Shown here piece by piece: positions 1 to 7,122 of a DNA stretch of 15,651 nucleotides. The DNA comes from Bilophila wadsworthia ATCC 49260 (lineage in GTDB: Bacteria > Desulfobacterota > Desulfovibrionia > Desulfovibrionales > Desulfovibrionaceae), in NCBI RefSeq assembly GCF_000701705.1, contig NZ_JNJP01000081.1, positions 1-15,651 of the forward strand. The letters run 5' to 3'. Position numbers and translations under genes: made by a program. The notes beneath the pieces were generated by a model that was given only the letters and a program-made list of their open reading frames with translations, made no database searches and was not told where the DNA came from. The stretch's first letter is position 1; each line of letters begins with the position of its first letter.

Positions 1-22
1 CCCCCGGACCCCCACCTCCCAC

Positions 23-68
23 CTTCCCAAGACTTTCGACTGGTGGGGAGGCGGCGCGCAGGGAGTCC
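23..68 (+). repeat. Dispersed intergenic repeat, copy A
   Basis: This 46-nt block begins CTTCCCAAGACTTTCG and contains the core TGGTGGGGAGGC. It matches 11444-11489 at 42 of 46 positions by direct alignment. A shorter 14-nt piece of the same element recurs at 12755-12768. All three copies lie outside genes and next to hairpin-forming sequence. The element encodes no protein I can see. Its function is unknown; it could be a REP-like or transcript-end element. Confidence 0.75.
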
Positions 69-200
69 GTTCCGATATAAAGTGGAAAAAGACCTTCCTT
101 TGCGCCACCGAGAATACCCCCCATCCTTCACTATCCCTCCAAGCGTTTTCTTCGGCGGCAAACCGCTGGGTCAAGGGGCGGCTCGCGCCTTGCGGAGTGT

Positions 201-245
201 AGAGGCAGCGCCTCTGCCGGGGTTCCCAGGGGCGGAGCCCCTGGG
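201..245. repeat. Two tandem perfect hairpins upstream of the transporter
   Basis: The first hairpin pairs AGAGGC (201-206) with GCCTCT (210-215). The second pairs CCCAGGGGC (225-233) with GCCCCTGGG (237-245) around a GGA loop. No T-tract follows either one, so they are not classical intrinsic terminators. They may mark the 3' end of a transcript entering from the left, or be palindromic repeats. From 246 to 385 I see an A/T-richer stretch that probably holds the transporter promoter, but no convincing -35/-10 or -24/-12 pair. Confidence 0.6.
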
Positions 246-385
246 CCTACCCCCGCCGCGCGGGACAGGCGGCTGCATCGGTTTGCATTTATTGAGTGGT
301 TCATTTTTACACCATCTTGCCATCAACGCGCGGGTTGCGTTATTGTTTTCACAAATATCGGCAGCCCTGCTACAAGGACGCCAAC

Positions 386-1780
386 ATGACCACTTCCCTG
401 CGAAAAGGCTGCATCGGCCTTGCCATCCTTCTGGGATATTTTCTGCTGGTTTCCCTTCCATGCCCCGACGGGCTGTCACCCAACGGCAAGCGGGCCATCG
501 CCATGATGTTCGCCGCCGTACTGATATGGGTATTCGAGATACTGCCCGTCGCCGTCGCCTCCGTGCTGTTCGCCGTACTGCCCGCCGTGGCGGGCATCCT
601 GCCTCTGCCCAAGATGATGCAACTGTTCGCCACGCCGACGATCTTCTTCGTGTTCGCCATGTTCTGCATCGCCATCGCCTTCCAGAACTCCGGCCTGAGC
701 CGCCGCATCGTCCTGTGGACGAGCCTGCGATCCAAGGGTTCCCCGGTGCGCCTCCTGCTGCTCCTGATGATGGTCTGCGCGCTGCTCTCCACCATCCTCG
801 CGGACATACCCGTCGTCGCCATGATGCTGCCCGTGGCTGTCCTGCTGCTCGAAAAAAACGGCTGTGTGAAGGGAACCAGCAATTTCGGCAAGGCGGTTAT
901 GCTCGGGCTGTCCATCGCCTGCCTCATCGGCGGCGTCGGCACCCCGGCGGGAAGCGCCATGAACATGCTGACCATAAGCCTCCTCCAGAGCACCGCCGGC
1001 GTGCACATCGGGTTCTTCGAGTGGACGGCTATCGGGATGCCCATGGTCCTCGTGCTCACGCCGCTGGCGTGGTGGCTCGTCATCCGGGCCTTCCCCCCGG
1101 AAATCGGGCGACTCGCGGGCATGGATCTCGTGGAGCGGGAATACGCCGGACTCGGCGGGCTTGGGCGGAGGGAAAGCGTGTTCATCGCCGTGCTGGCCGT
1201 GAACTTCATCCTCTGGAGCACGGAAAAGCTGCACGGCATCCCGCTGCCCGTGGCGGCGGTCATCGGCTGCGCGATCTTCTCGCTCCCGGCCGTCGAACTG
1301 CTCACATGGGAACAGGACAAGGGCCGGATCGGATGGGACAGCCTCATGCTGATCGGCGCGTCCAACGCCCTCGGCATGGCTATCTGGGAAACGGGCGGCG
1401 CGGCGTGGATCGCCCATGCCTGTCTCGGCGGCGTCGCAGGTATGCCGCTTGCAGGTGTTATAGCGGTGATTTCCCTGTTTACCGTGGTTATCCACCTGCT
1501 CATCCCGGTGAACACCGCCATCGTCGCCGTACTCCTCCCCGCGCTGGCGGCCCTTGCCGGGACCATGGGCGTCAACCCCGCCGTCCTTGCCATACCGATG
1601 GGCTTCAGCGTGTCGGCGGCATTCCTGCTGCCGCTTGATGCGGTCCCGCTGGTGACCTACCCCGCCGGATATTACAGGATGTTCGACATGTTCAAGCCCG
1701 GGTGCCTCATTTCCGTGGTCTGGGTCGTGGTCATGACCCTCGTCATGTTCGCTATCGCCGTACCGCTTGGGCTGCTGTAG
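386..1780 (+). CDS. DASS/SLC13-family anion (dicarboxylate/sulfate-type) transporter
   Basis: The product is a 464-residue integral membrane protein of the divalent anion:sodium symporter family, expected to import an organic or inorganic anion across the inner membrane. The chain is almost entirely hydrophobic, with roughly 10-12 segments. Two family-like motif regions are visible: an early GGVGTPAGSAMN block (about residues 162-173) and a C-terminal LIPVNTAI...PLDAVPL block, which correspond to the paired substrate/sodium-binding loops. I chose ATG 386 because AAGGA (374-378) lies 7 nt upstream. An in-frame ATG at 296 would add 30 poorly matching residues. The gene stands alone, convergent with the regulator at 2131-3915, so it is not clearly part of the downstream operon, although its substrate class (carboxylates) would fit it. 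The family is fairly sure; the substrate is unknown. Confidence 0.88.
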   Translation: MTTSLRKGCIGLAILLGYFLLVSLPCPDGLSPNGKRAIAMMFAAVLIWVFEILPVAVASVLFAVLPAVAGILPLPKMMQLFATPTIFFVFAMFCIAIAFQNSGLSRRIVLWTSLRSKGSPVRLLLLLMMVCALLSTILADIPVVAMMLPVAVLLLEKNGCVKGTSNFGKAVMLGLSIACLIGGVGTPAGSAMNMLTISLLQSTAGVHIGFFEWTAIGMPMVLVLTPLAWWLVIRAFPPEIGRLAGMDLVEREYAGLGGLGRRESVFIAVLAVNFILWSTEKLHGIPLPVAAVIGCAIFSLPAVELLTWEQDKGRIGWDSLMLIGASNALGMAIWETGGAAWIAHACLGGVAGMPLAGVIAVISLFTVVIHLLIPVNTAIVAVLLPALAALAGTMGVNPAVLAIPMGFSVSAAFLLPLDAVPLVTYPAGYYRMFDMFKPGCLISVVWVVVMTLVMFAIAVPLGLL

Positions 1781-1790
1781 AGGAGAAAAG

Positions 1791-1843
1791 CTGAGGGGGC
1801 TCCTCGCCCCCTCAGACTCCCCCGGCAGGGGAATGATTCCCCT
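1791..1843. terminator. Double hairpin after the transporter
   Basis: CTGAGGGGGC (1791-1800) pairs perfectly with GCCCCCTCAG (1806-1815) across a 5-nt loop, starting 11 nt after the stop codon. A second perfect stem, AGGGGAAT (1827-1834) with ATTCCCCT (1836-1843), follows at once. There is no long T-tract, so this may be a 3'-end stabilising or Rho-assisted structure rather than a textbook intrinsic terminator. It lies in the convergent gap and could serve transcripts from both sides. Confidence 0.6.
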
Positions 1844-2130
1844 TGCACCCCCGGACGGAGGGAGCGGGTCGTGCGGGGAGTCCCTTCGGATTGAAGGCAA
1901 AAGAAGGGAGCACCAGCAAGTTACGCAAACGTGGCCTTATTCCGGGGAAAACTGAGCGGAATCCCACTTAGAGCATTTCCATTTTGCGAGTGCCATATTC
2001 CAAAAGATAACAATGAACACAAAAGCCTTTGGAAAGGGCGAGGCAGGCGCGAACTACGCCGGCAGTTGGAGAGGAGAGCGTTGCTGAAAAAACTCCTCCT
2101 TCCCAGCTGCCTCTATATCCTTCCAGAAAC
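1844..2130. other. Convergent intergenic region without a supported gene
   Basis: This gap separates the 3' ends of the transporter and the regulator. Its left part continues the GC-rich mosaic element; the sequence around 1871-1890 resembles the tail of the repeat at 23-73. The part after about 1965 is A/T-richer. ATTCCG (1939-1944) can pair with CGGAAT (1957-1962), and the 12-mer ATTCCGGGGAAA at 1939-1950 recurs at 4435-4446. I see no convincing intrinsic terminator for the minus-strand regulator and no credible small gene. Confidence 0.5.
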
Positions 2131-3915
2131 TCATCTGCCCTCACGTCGGCCCGACGGCCTGACGATGCCCATTTTCTTCATCTTCTTGCGCAACGTATCC
2201 GGATGCACCCCGAGTAGTTCACCCGCGCCTCTCGGGCCGTGGATCTTCCCGCCCGTACGGTCTAGGGCGGCCTCGATATGTTCGCGTACCACGTCATCCA
2301 GTGAACGAAGCGCTGCTTCGCTCCGAAATTCCGGAAAGCCTGATGCCGCCCCCACAGACGCCGCTCCCGTCTTCTCGGATAGGCGCGCCTCACCACGTCC
2401 GGCGGCGTTGTCCGGCCTGTGCTCCCGGCCCGAGCGAGACGGAACGGGCCCCCCCGCTTCCGGCGGCATCCCCTTTTCCATCCACTCCGCAAAACAGCGC
2501 CGCACCAGTTCCCGCACCCGCCCCTCAAGCGCCTCGCCATGCTCCGGCGCGGAACGTCCGGGAACGGCACGTTCCAGAACGGGCTGGAGATAGCGATCGA
2601 GCTTGAGCTTGCTGTTGTAATCCAGAATCACCGCCCGCTCCACGAGGTTTTCCAGTTCCCGGACGTTGCCGGGCCAGTCATATTGGAGGAGCCGTTCCGC
2701 CGAATCCGGTTCGATGCCGGAAATAGGGGGCAATCCCAGGCGGCGCGTGGCCTTGTCGATAAAGTGCCGGGCCAGCGGGAGCAGATCCTGCAGCCGCTCA
2801 CGCAGCGGGGGGACGGAAATGGTAAACACATTCAAGCGGTGATAGAGATCCTCGCGGAACGTACCCTCGCGCAGCATCTTGTGCAGATCTCGGTTCGTTG
2901 CCGCTATGATCCGAACATCCACCGGAATGGAAGTCGTGCTGCCCACACGCTCGACCACATGGTTCTGAAGGGTCCGCAGGAGCCGCACCTGCGCCTGAAG
3001 GGAAAGCTCCCCGAGCTCGTCGAGAAACAGCGTGCCGCCGTTGGCCAGCTCAAATTTGCCCCCCACAGCGCAATGCGCCCCGGTGAAGGCCCCTTTCTCA
3101 TGCCCGAACAACGTGCTGTCCATGAGCGTCTCAGGGATGGCCCCGCAATTGACCTTGATGAAGGGCTTGCCCACGCGCTGCGATCTGGCTTGGATCGCGT
3201 TGGCGACAAGCTCCTTGCCCGTGCCGGTTTCCCCGAGGATCAGCACCGGCGCATCGGTCCCCGACAGCTTGCGCACCGTTTCCATGACGTTCCTGAGCCC
3301 GCCCGAAGTGCCTATGAGCTCGGCGGGCGCGTCGTCCTCGTGTGGCGACTGCGAGGGCGTATCGTAGCCGTGCGCGGAGAAGAACCGCTGCACCTCCTCC
3401 TCACGGAGCACCTTGACCAGCGCGAAGCTCAAGGGAATCGCCAGCAGGCCCAGCCTCCGCTCATGCTCCTCCGTGAAACACCCCACCTCCGTCCCAATGA
3501 GCCGCAACAGCCCGAGCGGCGCACCCGCCCCCTTGAGGCAACAAACCAGATGCGCTCTCGGCCTGTTTTCGATGAACTCCCGCAAGTCGTTGTTCACGCT
3601 CTCGGCGGTCCGGACTTCCTGGCTGTTGGGGATGGCATTGACGCCCCCGGTCAGCGAAAAGGCCCTAAGAAACATGGTCTGCTCGCGGGAAAACGGAATG
3701 AACCGCCCGAGGAAGTGGATGCCGCCGTCGTGGATGAAATGGAGTTCCAGCAGGGACTGCGAGGAAGGCAGAAAATGGTGCATGACCATCCCTTCCAGCG
3801 GGAACGTCTCTTTCAGGAGCTTGTAGAACGCGATGAGCGATTCCCTGACGTCCGGCATGGCCAGAATCCGTGTGGATTTGTGAAAAAAAACACTATCCTG
3901 ATACGCATCCGGCAT
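2131..3915 (-). CDS. Sigma-54-dependent transcriptional activator (GAF-like / AAA+ / Fis HTH)
   Basis: The product is a 594-residue enhancer-binding protein that would remodel sigma-54 RNA polymerase. Residues about 20-175 form a GAF-like sensory domain with no receiver aspartate pattern, so it probably senses a ligand rather than a phosphorelay. The AAA+ domain has Walker A GETGTGKE (228-235), the sigma-54 contact loop GAFTGA (275-280), Walker B GGTLFLDE (293-300) and WPGNVREL (414-421). A Fis-type helix-turn-helix spans about 553-583. Residues about 450-535 form an unusually long Gly/Pro/Arg/Ala-rich linker. The start is supported by AGGGAGG on the minus strand just upstream. The gene diverges from the catabolic cluster, and a near-consensus sigma-54 promoter faces that cluster, so this is very likely its dedicated activator. 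The ligand is unknown. Confidence 0.95.
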   Translation of the reverse strand: MPDAYQDSVFFHKSTRILAMPDVRESLIAFYKLLKETFPLEGMVMHHFLPSSQSLLELHFIHDGGIHFLGRFIPFSREQTMFLRAFSLTGGVNAIPNSQEVRTAESVNNDLREFIENRPRAHLVCCLKGAGAPLGLLRLIGTEVGCFTEEHERRLGLLAIPLSFALVKVLREEEVQRFFSAHGYDTPSQSPHEDDAPAELIGTSGGLRNVMETVRKLSGTDAPVLILGETGTGKELVANAIQARSQRVGKPFIKVNCGAIPETLMDSTLFGHEKGAFTGAHCAVGGKFELANGGTLFLDELGELSLQAQVRLLRTLQNHVVERVGSTTSIPVDVRIIAATNRDLHKMLREGTFREDLYHRLNVFTISVPPLRERLQDLLPLARHFIDKATRRLGLPPISGIEPDSAERLLQYDWPGNVRELENLVERAVILDYNSKLKLDRYLQPVLERAVPGRSAPEHGEALEGRVRELVRRCFAEWMEKGMPPEAGGPVPSRSGREHRPDNAAGRGEARLSEKTGAASVGAASGFPEFRSEAALRSLDDVVREHIEAALDRTGGKIHGPRGAGELLGVHPDTLRKKMKKMGIVRPSGRREGR

Positions 3916-3931
3916 ATAATCCTCCCTATCG

Positions 3932-3965
3932 GCCTATAGTCCGATTTCTGCGCCGGATTATAGGC
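3932..3965. promoter_or_regulatory. 12-bp inverted repeat, candidate activator binding site (UAS/operator)
   Basis: GCCTATAGTCCG (3932-3943) and CGGATTATAGGC (3954-3965) are inverted copies matching at 11 of 12 positions, separated by 10 bp. Its centre lies about 115 bp upstream of the predicted sigma-54 start at about 4064, which is the usual distance for an enhancer-binding protein. The right arm contains the -10 hexamer of the regulator's own predicted promoter, so occupancy would be expected to repress the regulator while activating the cluster. The symmetry is seen directly; the binding is inferred. Confidence 0.65.
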
Positions 3966-3986
3966 TTATTTTCCGCATATTGTCAC
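3957..3986 (-). promoter_or_regulatory. Sigma-70 promoter of the regulator gene
   Basis: On the minus strand, GTGACA (3986-3981) is followed after 18 bp by a perfect TATAAT (3962-3957). The predicted start is near 3950, giving a leader of about 35 nt before the ATG at 3915. The -10 lies inside the inverted repeat at 3932-3965, which suggests autoregulation. Confidence 0.65.
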
Positions 3987-4037
3987 ATCCCAAAAGTCTT
4001 TTCTTGTAATCACCAAAAATAAAACAGTTTTTATACA

Positions 4038-4053
4038 TGGCACGGAACTTGTT
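4038..4053 (+). promoter_or_regulatory. Sigma-54 (-24/-12) promoter for the catabolic cluster
   Basis: TGGCACGGAACTTGTT matches the consensus TGGCACG-N4-TTGCW at 11 of 12 defined positions with exact spacing. The one deviation is GT for GC at the -12 element. Transcription would start near 4064, about 450 nt before the first gene at 4516. The divergent sigma-54 activator gene and the upstream inverted repeat strengthen the call. Confidence 0.72.
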
Positions 4054-4063
4054 ATATCAAATA

Positions 4064-4515
4064 CAAAAAGAAACACATGTGTCTCTCAATGGCCCAGTAA
4101 CGCGTCATCAGGCTTCCGTTGCTCTTCCGTATGGATGTGCCTTCGTATCGCACTGTCCATAGTATGAAACGGAACGGATATATTAAAAAATACATATATG
4201 CATATCTGTATTCGTTCTCCACTTGCATGAACGGAATAGCGATATGCTGGAAACAGGAAGCCTTTTGCTGCTATCCTGTATCGCCTCTCCCCAAAGCCTT
4301 TACCAATCCGTATCTCCATGCCCGCATCGGTTCATGGAGAAGAGGGATGTTGCGCCATCCGGCATCGTAAGGACCTTCTGCAACAAGAAGCCCTCACGCC
4401 GGACGCGGGTCCGGCGCGCCGCAATGCCGCATGGATTCCGGGGAAACCGTTTCCCACGGAATGCCGTCTTTGAAACGGCACCGTTTCAAGGAAATTCCGC
4501 TCCAGGGAGGATACA
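4064..4515 (+). promoter_or_regulatory. Long structured 5' leader of the cluster
   Basis: If the sigma-54 promoter is used, the first gene has a leader of about 450 nt. It contains perfect or near-perfect hairpins: TCTCCATG/CATGGAGA (4313-4320 with 4333-4340), CGCCGGAC/GTCCGGCG (4397-4404 with 4409-4416), a 13-bp stem with one bulge (4435-4462), and TTGAAACGG/CCGTTTCAA (4470-4478 with 4481-4489). The last one ends 14 nt before the Shine-Dalgarno AGGGAGG (4504-4510). I recognise no known riboswitch class. Small reading frames here lack good ribosome sites. It may be a cis-acting RNA or simply palindromic repeats. Confidence 0.45.
4189..4212. repeat. 24-bp A/T-rich dyad in the leader
   Basis: AATACA (4189-4194) mirrors TGTATT (4207-4212) around the perfect palindrome ATATGCATAT (4196-4205). 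Only the pair 4195/4206 breaks the symmetry. The composition is far more A/T-rich than the flanking genes. It could be an operator for a second regulator, but no factor can be named. Confidence 0.5.
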
Positions 4516-5514
4516 ATGACTCATATGCTCAGTCTGCTCCCCAAGTCGCGTTTCGAGGAAAGCGGCGTGGAGATTCCCGGCGGACTTGCTTTTCTTGCCG
4601 ACTACAGGCCAGACGCCATCGCGGAGGCCTCTGCGGGCATTGAAGGCCTCTTCATGCCGCCTTCGCACCCCCGCCTCGACGCCGATCTGCTGGCCCGGCT
4701 CGGCTCCGTGCGCATCATCCAGACGGCAGGGGCCGGATTCGACAGCGTGGACCACGCGGCGGCGGCGAAGCTCGGCCTCATCGTGTGCAACTCACCGGCA
4801 CAAAACGCGATCACCGTGGCAGAGCACGTCATCGGGGCGGTGATCTGCCTCCAGCGCGAGCTGGCCTACGCGGACGAGACCATCAAGTCCGGCGCCTATG
4901 CGCAGGCACGGGAACGCATCCTCGACCGGGGCGCCTGCGAACTGTTCGGCGCCACCGTGGGCATCGTCGGGCTCGGCGGCATCGGCCGGGCGCTGGCCCC
5001 CCGCCTTGCGGCCTTCGGGGCAACGGTCGTGGCCTCCGACGTCTTCTGGCCCGAGGATTTCGCGCAGGAGCACGGCATCCGGCGCGTCAATCTCGACGAA
5101 CTGTTCGCCGTCAGCGACATCGTCACCCTGCACTGCCCGCTCATGGACGCCACGCGCGGCCTTGTGGACGCGGCGCGGCTCGCTTCCATGAAGCCCGGCG
5201 CGATCCTCGTCAACGCGGCGCGCGGCGGCATCGTGGACGAAACGGCCCTTGCCGCCGCCCTCGAACGCGGCGTCATCCGAGGCGCGGCCATCGACAACTT
5301 TGAAAGTGAAATCCCTTCGCCCGGCAATCCCCTGCTCCGGCTTTCTCCGGAAGCGCGCCGCCGGGTGCTGTTCTCTCCCCACCTCGCGGGCGTCACCCGC
5401 GCGGCGTTCGCACGCCTGATCCGTCAGGCCATCGGCAACCTGGAAAACAGCCTCCGGGGACTTCCCCCGCAGTTCTCCGTCAATGGGCTCTCGTCCATTC
5501 GCCCATCCGCATAA
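4516..5514 (+). CDS. D-2-hydroxyacid dehydrogenase, NAD-binding
   Basis: This 332-residue protein of the D-isomer-specific 2-hydroxyacid dehydrogenase family would interconvert a 2-oxo acid and a D-2-hydroxy acid with NAD(H) in the cytoplasm. The Rossmann motif GLGGIG is at residues 152-157, and an acidic residue after the second strand (D175) favours NAD over NADP. The expected catalytic triad is present: R236 in NAARGG, E265 in FESEI, and H289 in SPHLAG. The start is fixed by AGGGAGG (4504-4510). It is the first gene of the cluster and lies 11 nt from the antiporter gene. A second, clearly different member of the family is at 11710-12678, so the two probably act on different substrates or in opposite directions. 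The substrate is not identifiable. Confidence 0.93.
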   Translation: MTHMLSLLPKSRFEESGVEIPGGLAFLADYRPDAIAEASAGIEGLFMPPSHPRLDADLLARLGSVRIIQTAGAGFDSVDHAAAAKLGLIVCNSPAQNAITVAEHVIGAVICLQRELAYADETIKSGAYAQARERILDRGACELFGATVGIVGLGGIGRALAPRLAAFGATVVASDVFWPEDFAQEHGIRRVNLDELFAVSDIVTLHCPLMDATRGLVDAARLASMKPGAILVNAARGGIVDETALAAALERGVIRGAAIDNFESEIPSPGNPLLRLSPEARRRVLFSPHLAGVTRAAFARLIRQAIGNLENSLRGLPPQFSVNGLSSIRPSA

Positions 5515-5525
5515 GGAAAGCCGGC

Positions 5526-6935
5526 ATGAACGACAAGAAGACCGTAAGCTTCGGTATGGCTCTGGCGATTATCTTCCTTCCCATTCTGGTCATCCTTCTC
5601 GGCGGGCTCGTCCTGCGCGTGGGGTTCCTCGTGCCGCTGATGCTCGCCACCATCACGGCCTCGCTCCTCAGCATCATGGCGGGGTTCACCTGGAAAGAGG
5701 TTGAAGCCTGTATCGTCAACGGCGTGCACCGCATCATCATCGTCACCTGTATCCTCTTCCTCGTGGGCACGCTCATCGGGGTCTGGATTCAGGCCGGTGT
5801 CATCCCCCTGTTCCTCTACTGGGGCCTGAAGCTCCTCTCGCCCTCCATGTTCCTCGTCAGCACGGTGCTCATCTGCGCGGTCTTCTCGCTCATGACCGGC
5901 ACCTCCTTCGGGACCATCGGCACGGCGGGCCTGGCCCTGCTCGGCGTGGGCGAGGCCCTCGGCTTCCCCACCGGGCTCACCGCCGGGGCCATCGTGTCCG
6001 GCGCGTACTTCGGCGACAAGATGTCCCCGGTTTCCGACACCACCAACCTCGCCTCGGGCATCACCGGGACCAACATTTTTTCCCACATCGGCTCCATGCT
6101 CTACACCACCGTGCCCGCCACCCTCGTGGCCCTCGGCCTCTACTGGTACCTCGGGCTCAACTACAGCGGCGGAGCCATGCCCGATCTGACTCCGATCACC
6201 GACGCCCTCTCAGCCAACTTCAACCGCTCGTTCCTCCTCGCCCTGCCGCCCATCGTGCTGGTGGCCCTCGCCATCCGGGGCATCCCGCCGCTGCCCACGC
6301 TCGTCATCGCCATCCTCGTCGGCGTGGTCTGCGCCTTCGTCATTCAAGACGGCATGACCGTAAAGGGCATGTTCAAGGCCGCCACCGACGGCTACGTTTC
6401 CCAGACCGGGCACCCGCTCGTGGACAAGATCCTCTCCCGAGGCGGCCTGACCAGCATGTCCTTCGTGGTCTTCCTGCTGCTCATCGCCATGACGCTCGGC
6501 GGCATCCTCGAAGGTACCGGAGCGCTCGGCGTGGTCGTGGACCGCATGACCCGCTCCGTGACCTCCCCCGGCGGGCTCATCCTCGCCACGCTGGTTTCCT
6601 GCTACCTCATGACCATCGGCACGGGCAACGGCATGCTCTCCATCATCGTCCCGGCCCGCGCCTTTGAAAAGAAGTTCCGCGACATGGACATCCAGTCGCG
6701 GGTCCTCTCGCGGACGCTTGAAGACGCCGTCACCCTCGGCATCGCGCTGGTGCCGTACTCCATGGCCGCTTTCTTCATCGTCGGCGTCCTCAAGATCGAC
6801 GCCATGCAGTATATCCCCTATGCCTTCGTCAACTGGATCGTCCCCATCTTCTCCCTCACCTACGGCTTCACCGGGTTCGCCATCTGGAAGATCAACAAGG
6901 ATGCCGGCAACTCGCCCGCCGAATCCGAAGCCTAG
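5526..6935 (+). CDS. NhaC-family Na+/H+ (or organic acid) antiporter
   Basis: This 469-residue polytopic membrane protein has the NhaC signature GTSFGTIGT (125-133) and the strongly conserved block from SGAYFGDK to SDTTNLA (158-176). The family includes Na+/H+ antiporters and also Bacillus MleN, which exchanges malate for lactate. The placement directly between enzymes of 2-hydroxy and 2-oxo acid metabolism makes organic-anion exchange at least as likely as simple sodium homeostasis. Its Shine-Dalgarno AAGGAAAG (5513-5520) overlaps the preceding stop codon, so translation is probably coupled to the dehydrogenase. A strong hairpin follows its stop. The family call is secure; the substrate is inference. 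Confidence 0.92.
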   Translation: MNDKKTVSFGMALAIIFLPILVILLGGLVLRVGFLVPLMLATITASLLSIMAGFTWKEVEACIVNGVHRIIIVTCILFLVGTLIGVWIQAGVIPLFLYWGLKLLSPSMFLVSTVLICAVFSLMTGTSFGTIGTAGLALLGVGEALGFPTGLTAGAIVSGAYFGDKMSPVSDTTNLASGITGTNIFSHIGSMLYTTVPATLVALGLYWYLGLNYSGGAMPDLTPITDALSANFNRSFLLALPPIVLVALAIRGIPPLPTLVIAILVGVVCAFVIQDGMTVKGMFKAATDGYVSQTGHPLVDKILSRGGLTSMSFVVFLLLIAMTLGGILEGTGALGVVVDRMTRSVTSPGGLILATLVSCYLMTIGTGNGMLSIIVPARAFEKKFRDMDIQSRVLSRTLEDAVTLGIALVPYSMAAFFIVGVLKIDAMQYIPYAFVNWIVPIFSLTYGFTGFAIWKINKDAGNSPAESEA

Positions 6936-6938
6936 CCG

Positions 6939-6980
6939 CCGGGGACTCCCTGCGGGAATGCGGCCTCCGCAGGGCCCCGG
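6939..6980. terminator. Hairpin immediately after the antiporter gene
   Basis: CCGGGG (6939-6944) and CCCTGCGG (6948-6955) pair with CCGCAGGG (6967-6974) and CCCCGG (6975-6980). The result is a 14-bp stem with a 3-nt bulge, starting 3 nt after the stop. No T-tract follows. It may protect the upstream mRNA end or reduce read-through into the aminotransferase gene. Confidence 0.5.
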
Positions 6981-7063
6981 CTTCAACCACGCAACCCCAT
7001 TCCGGGCATAAGCGGCCCCGGAGGAGCCTCCCCTGCGGAGCACGGCTCCCCCGGCAACGGGAA

Positions 7064-7097
7064 GCCGTTCCCTAAAAACGGCACGCCCCGCCGGGGC
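7064..7097. repeat. Two small hairpins before the aminotransferase
   Basis: GCCGTT (7064-7069) pairs with AACGGC (7077-7082), and GCCCC (7085-7089) pairs with GGGGC (7093-7097). They fill the end of the 187-bp gap between the antiporter and aminotransferase genes. No promoter was convincing in this gap, so the genes may still be co-transcribed. Confidence 0.35.
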
Positions 7098-7122
7098 CGC
7101 CCGGAACAGCAAAGGAACCCTT

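Noticed and set aside
201..245. Recurring hairpins considered as a CRISPR array
   Set aside because: Stems differ in sequence, spacing is irregular, and no cas gene or regular spacers are present.
2001..2040. Possible intrinsic terminator of the regulator on the minus strand
   Set aside because: Only a short mismatched stem near GCCTTTGG followed by TTTTGTG on the minus strand; too weak to annotate.
2419..3939. Plus-strand frame of 506 codons opposite the sigma-54 activator
   Set aside because: The minus strand encodes a complete enhancer-binding protein with Walker, GAFTGA and HTH motifs, so the plus-strand frame is a shadow.
4119..4519. Small plus-strand frames (83 and 98 codons) in the leader
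   Set aside because: No ribosome site of quality, no family resemblance, and they run through strong hairpins. A regulatory peptide cannot be excluded but is not supported.
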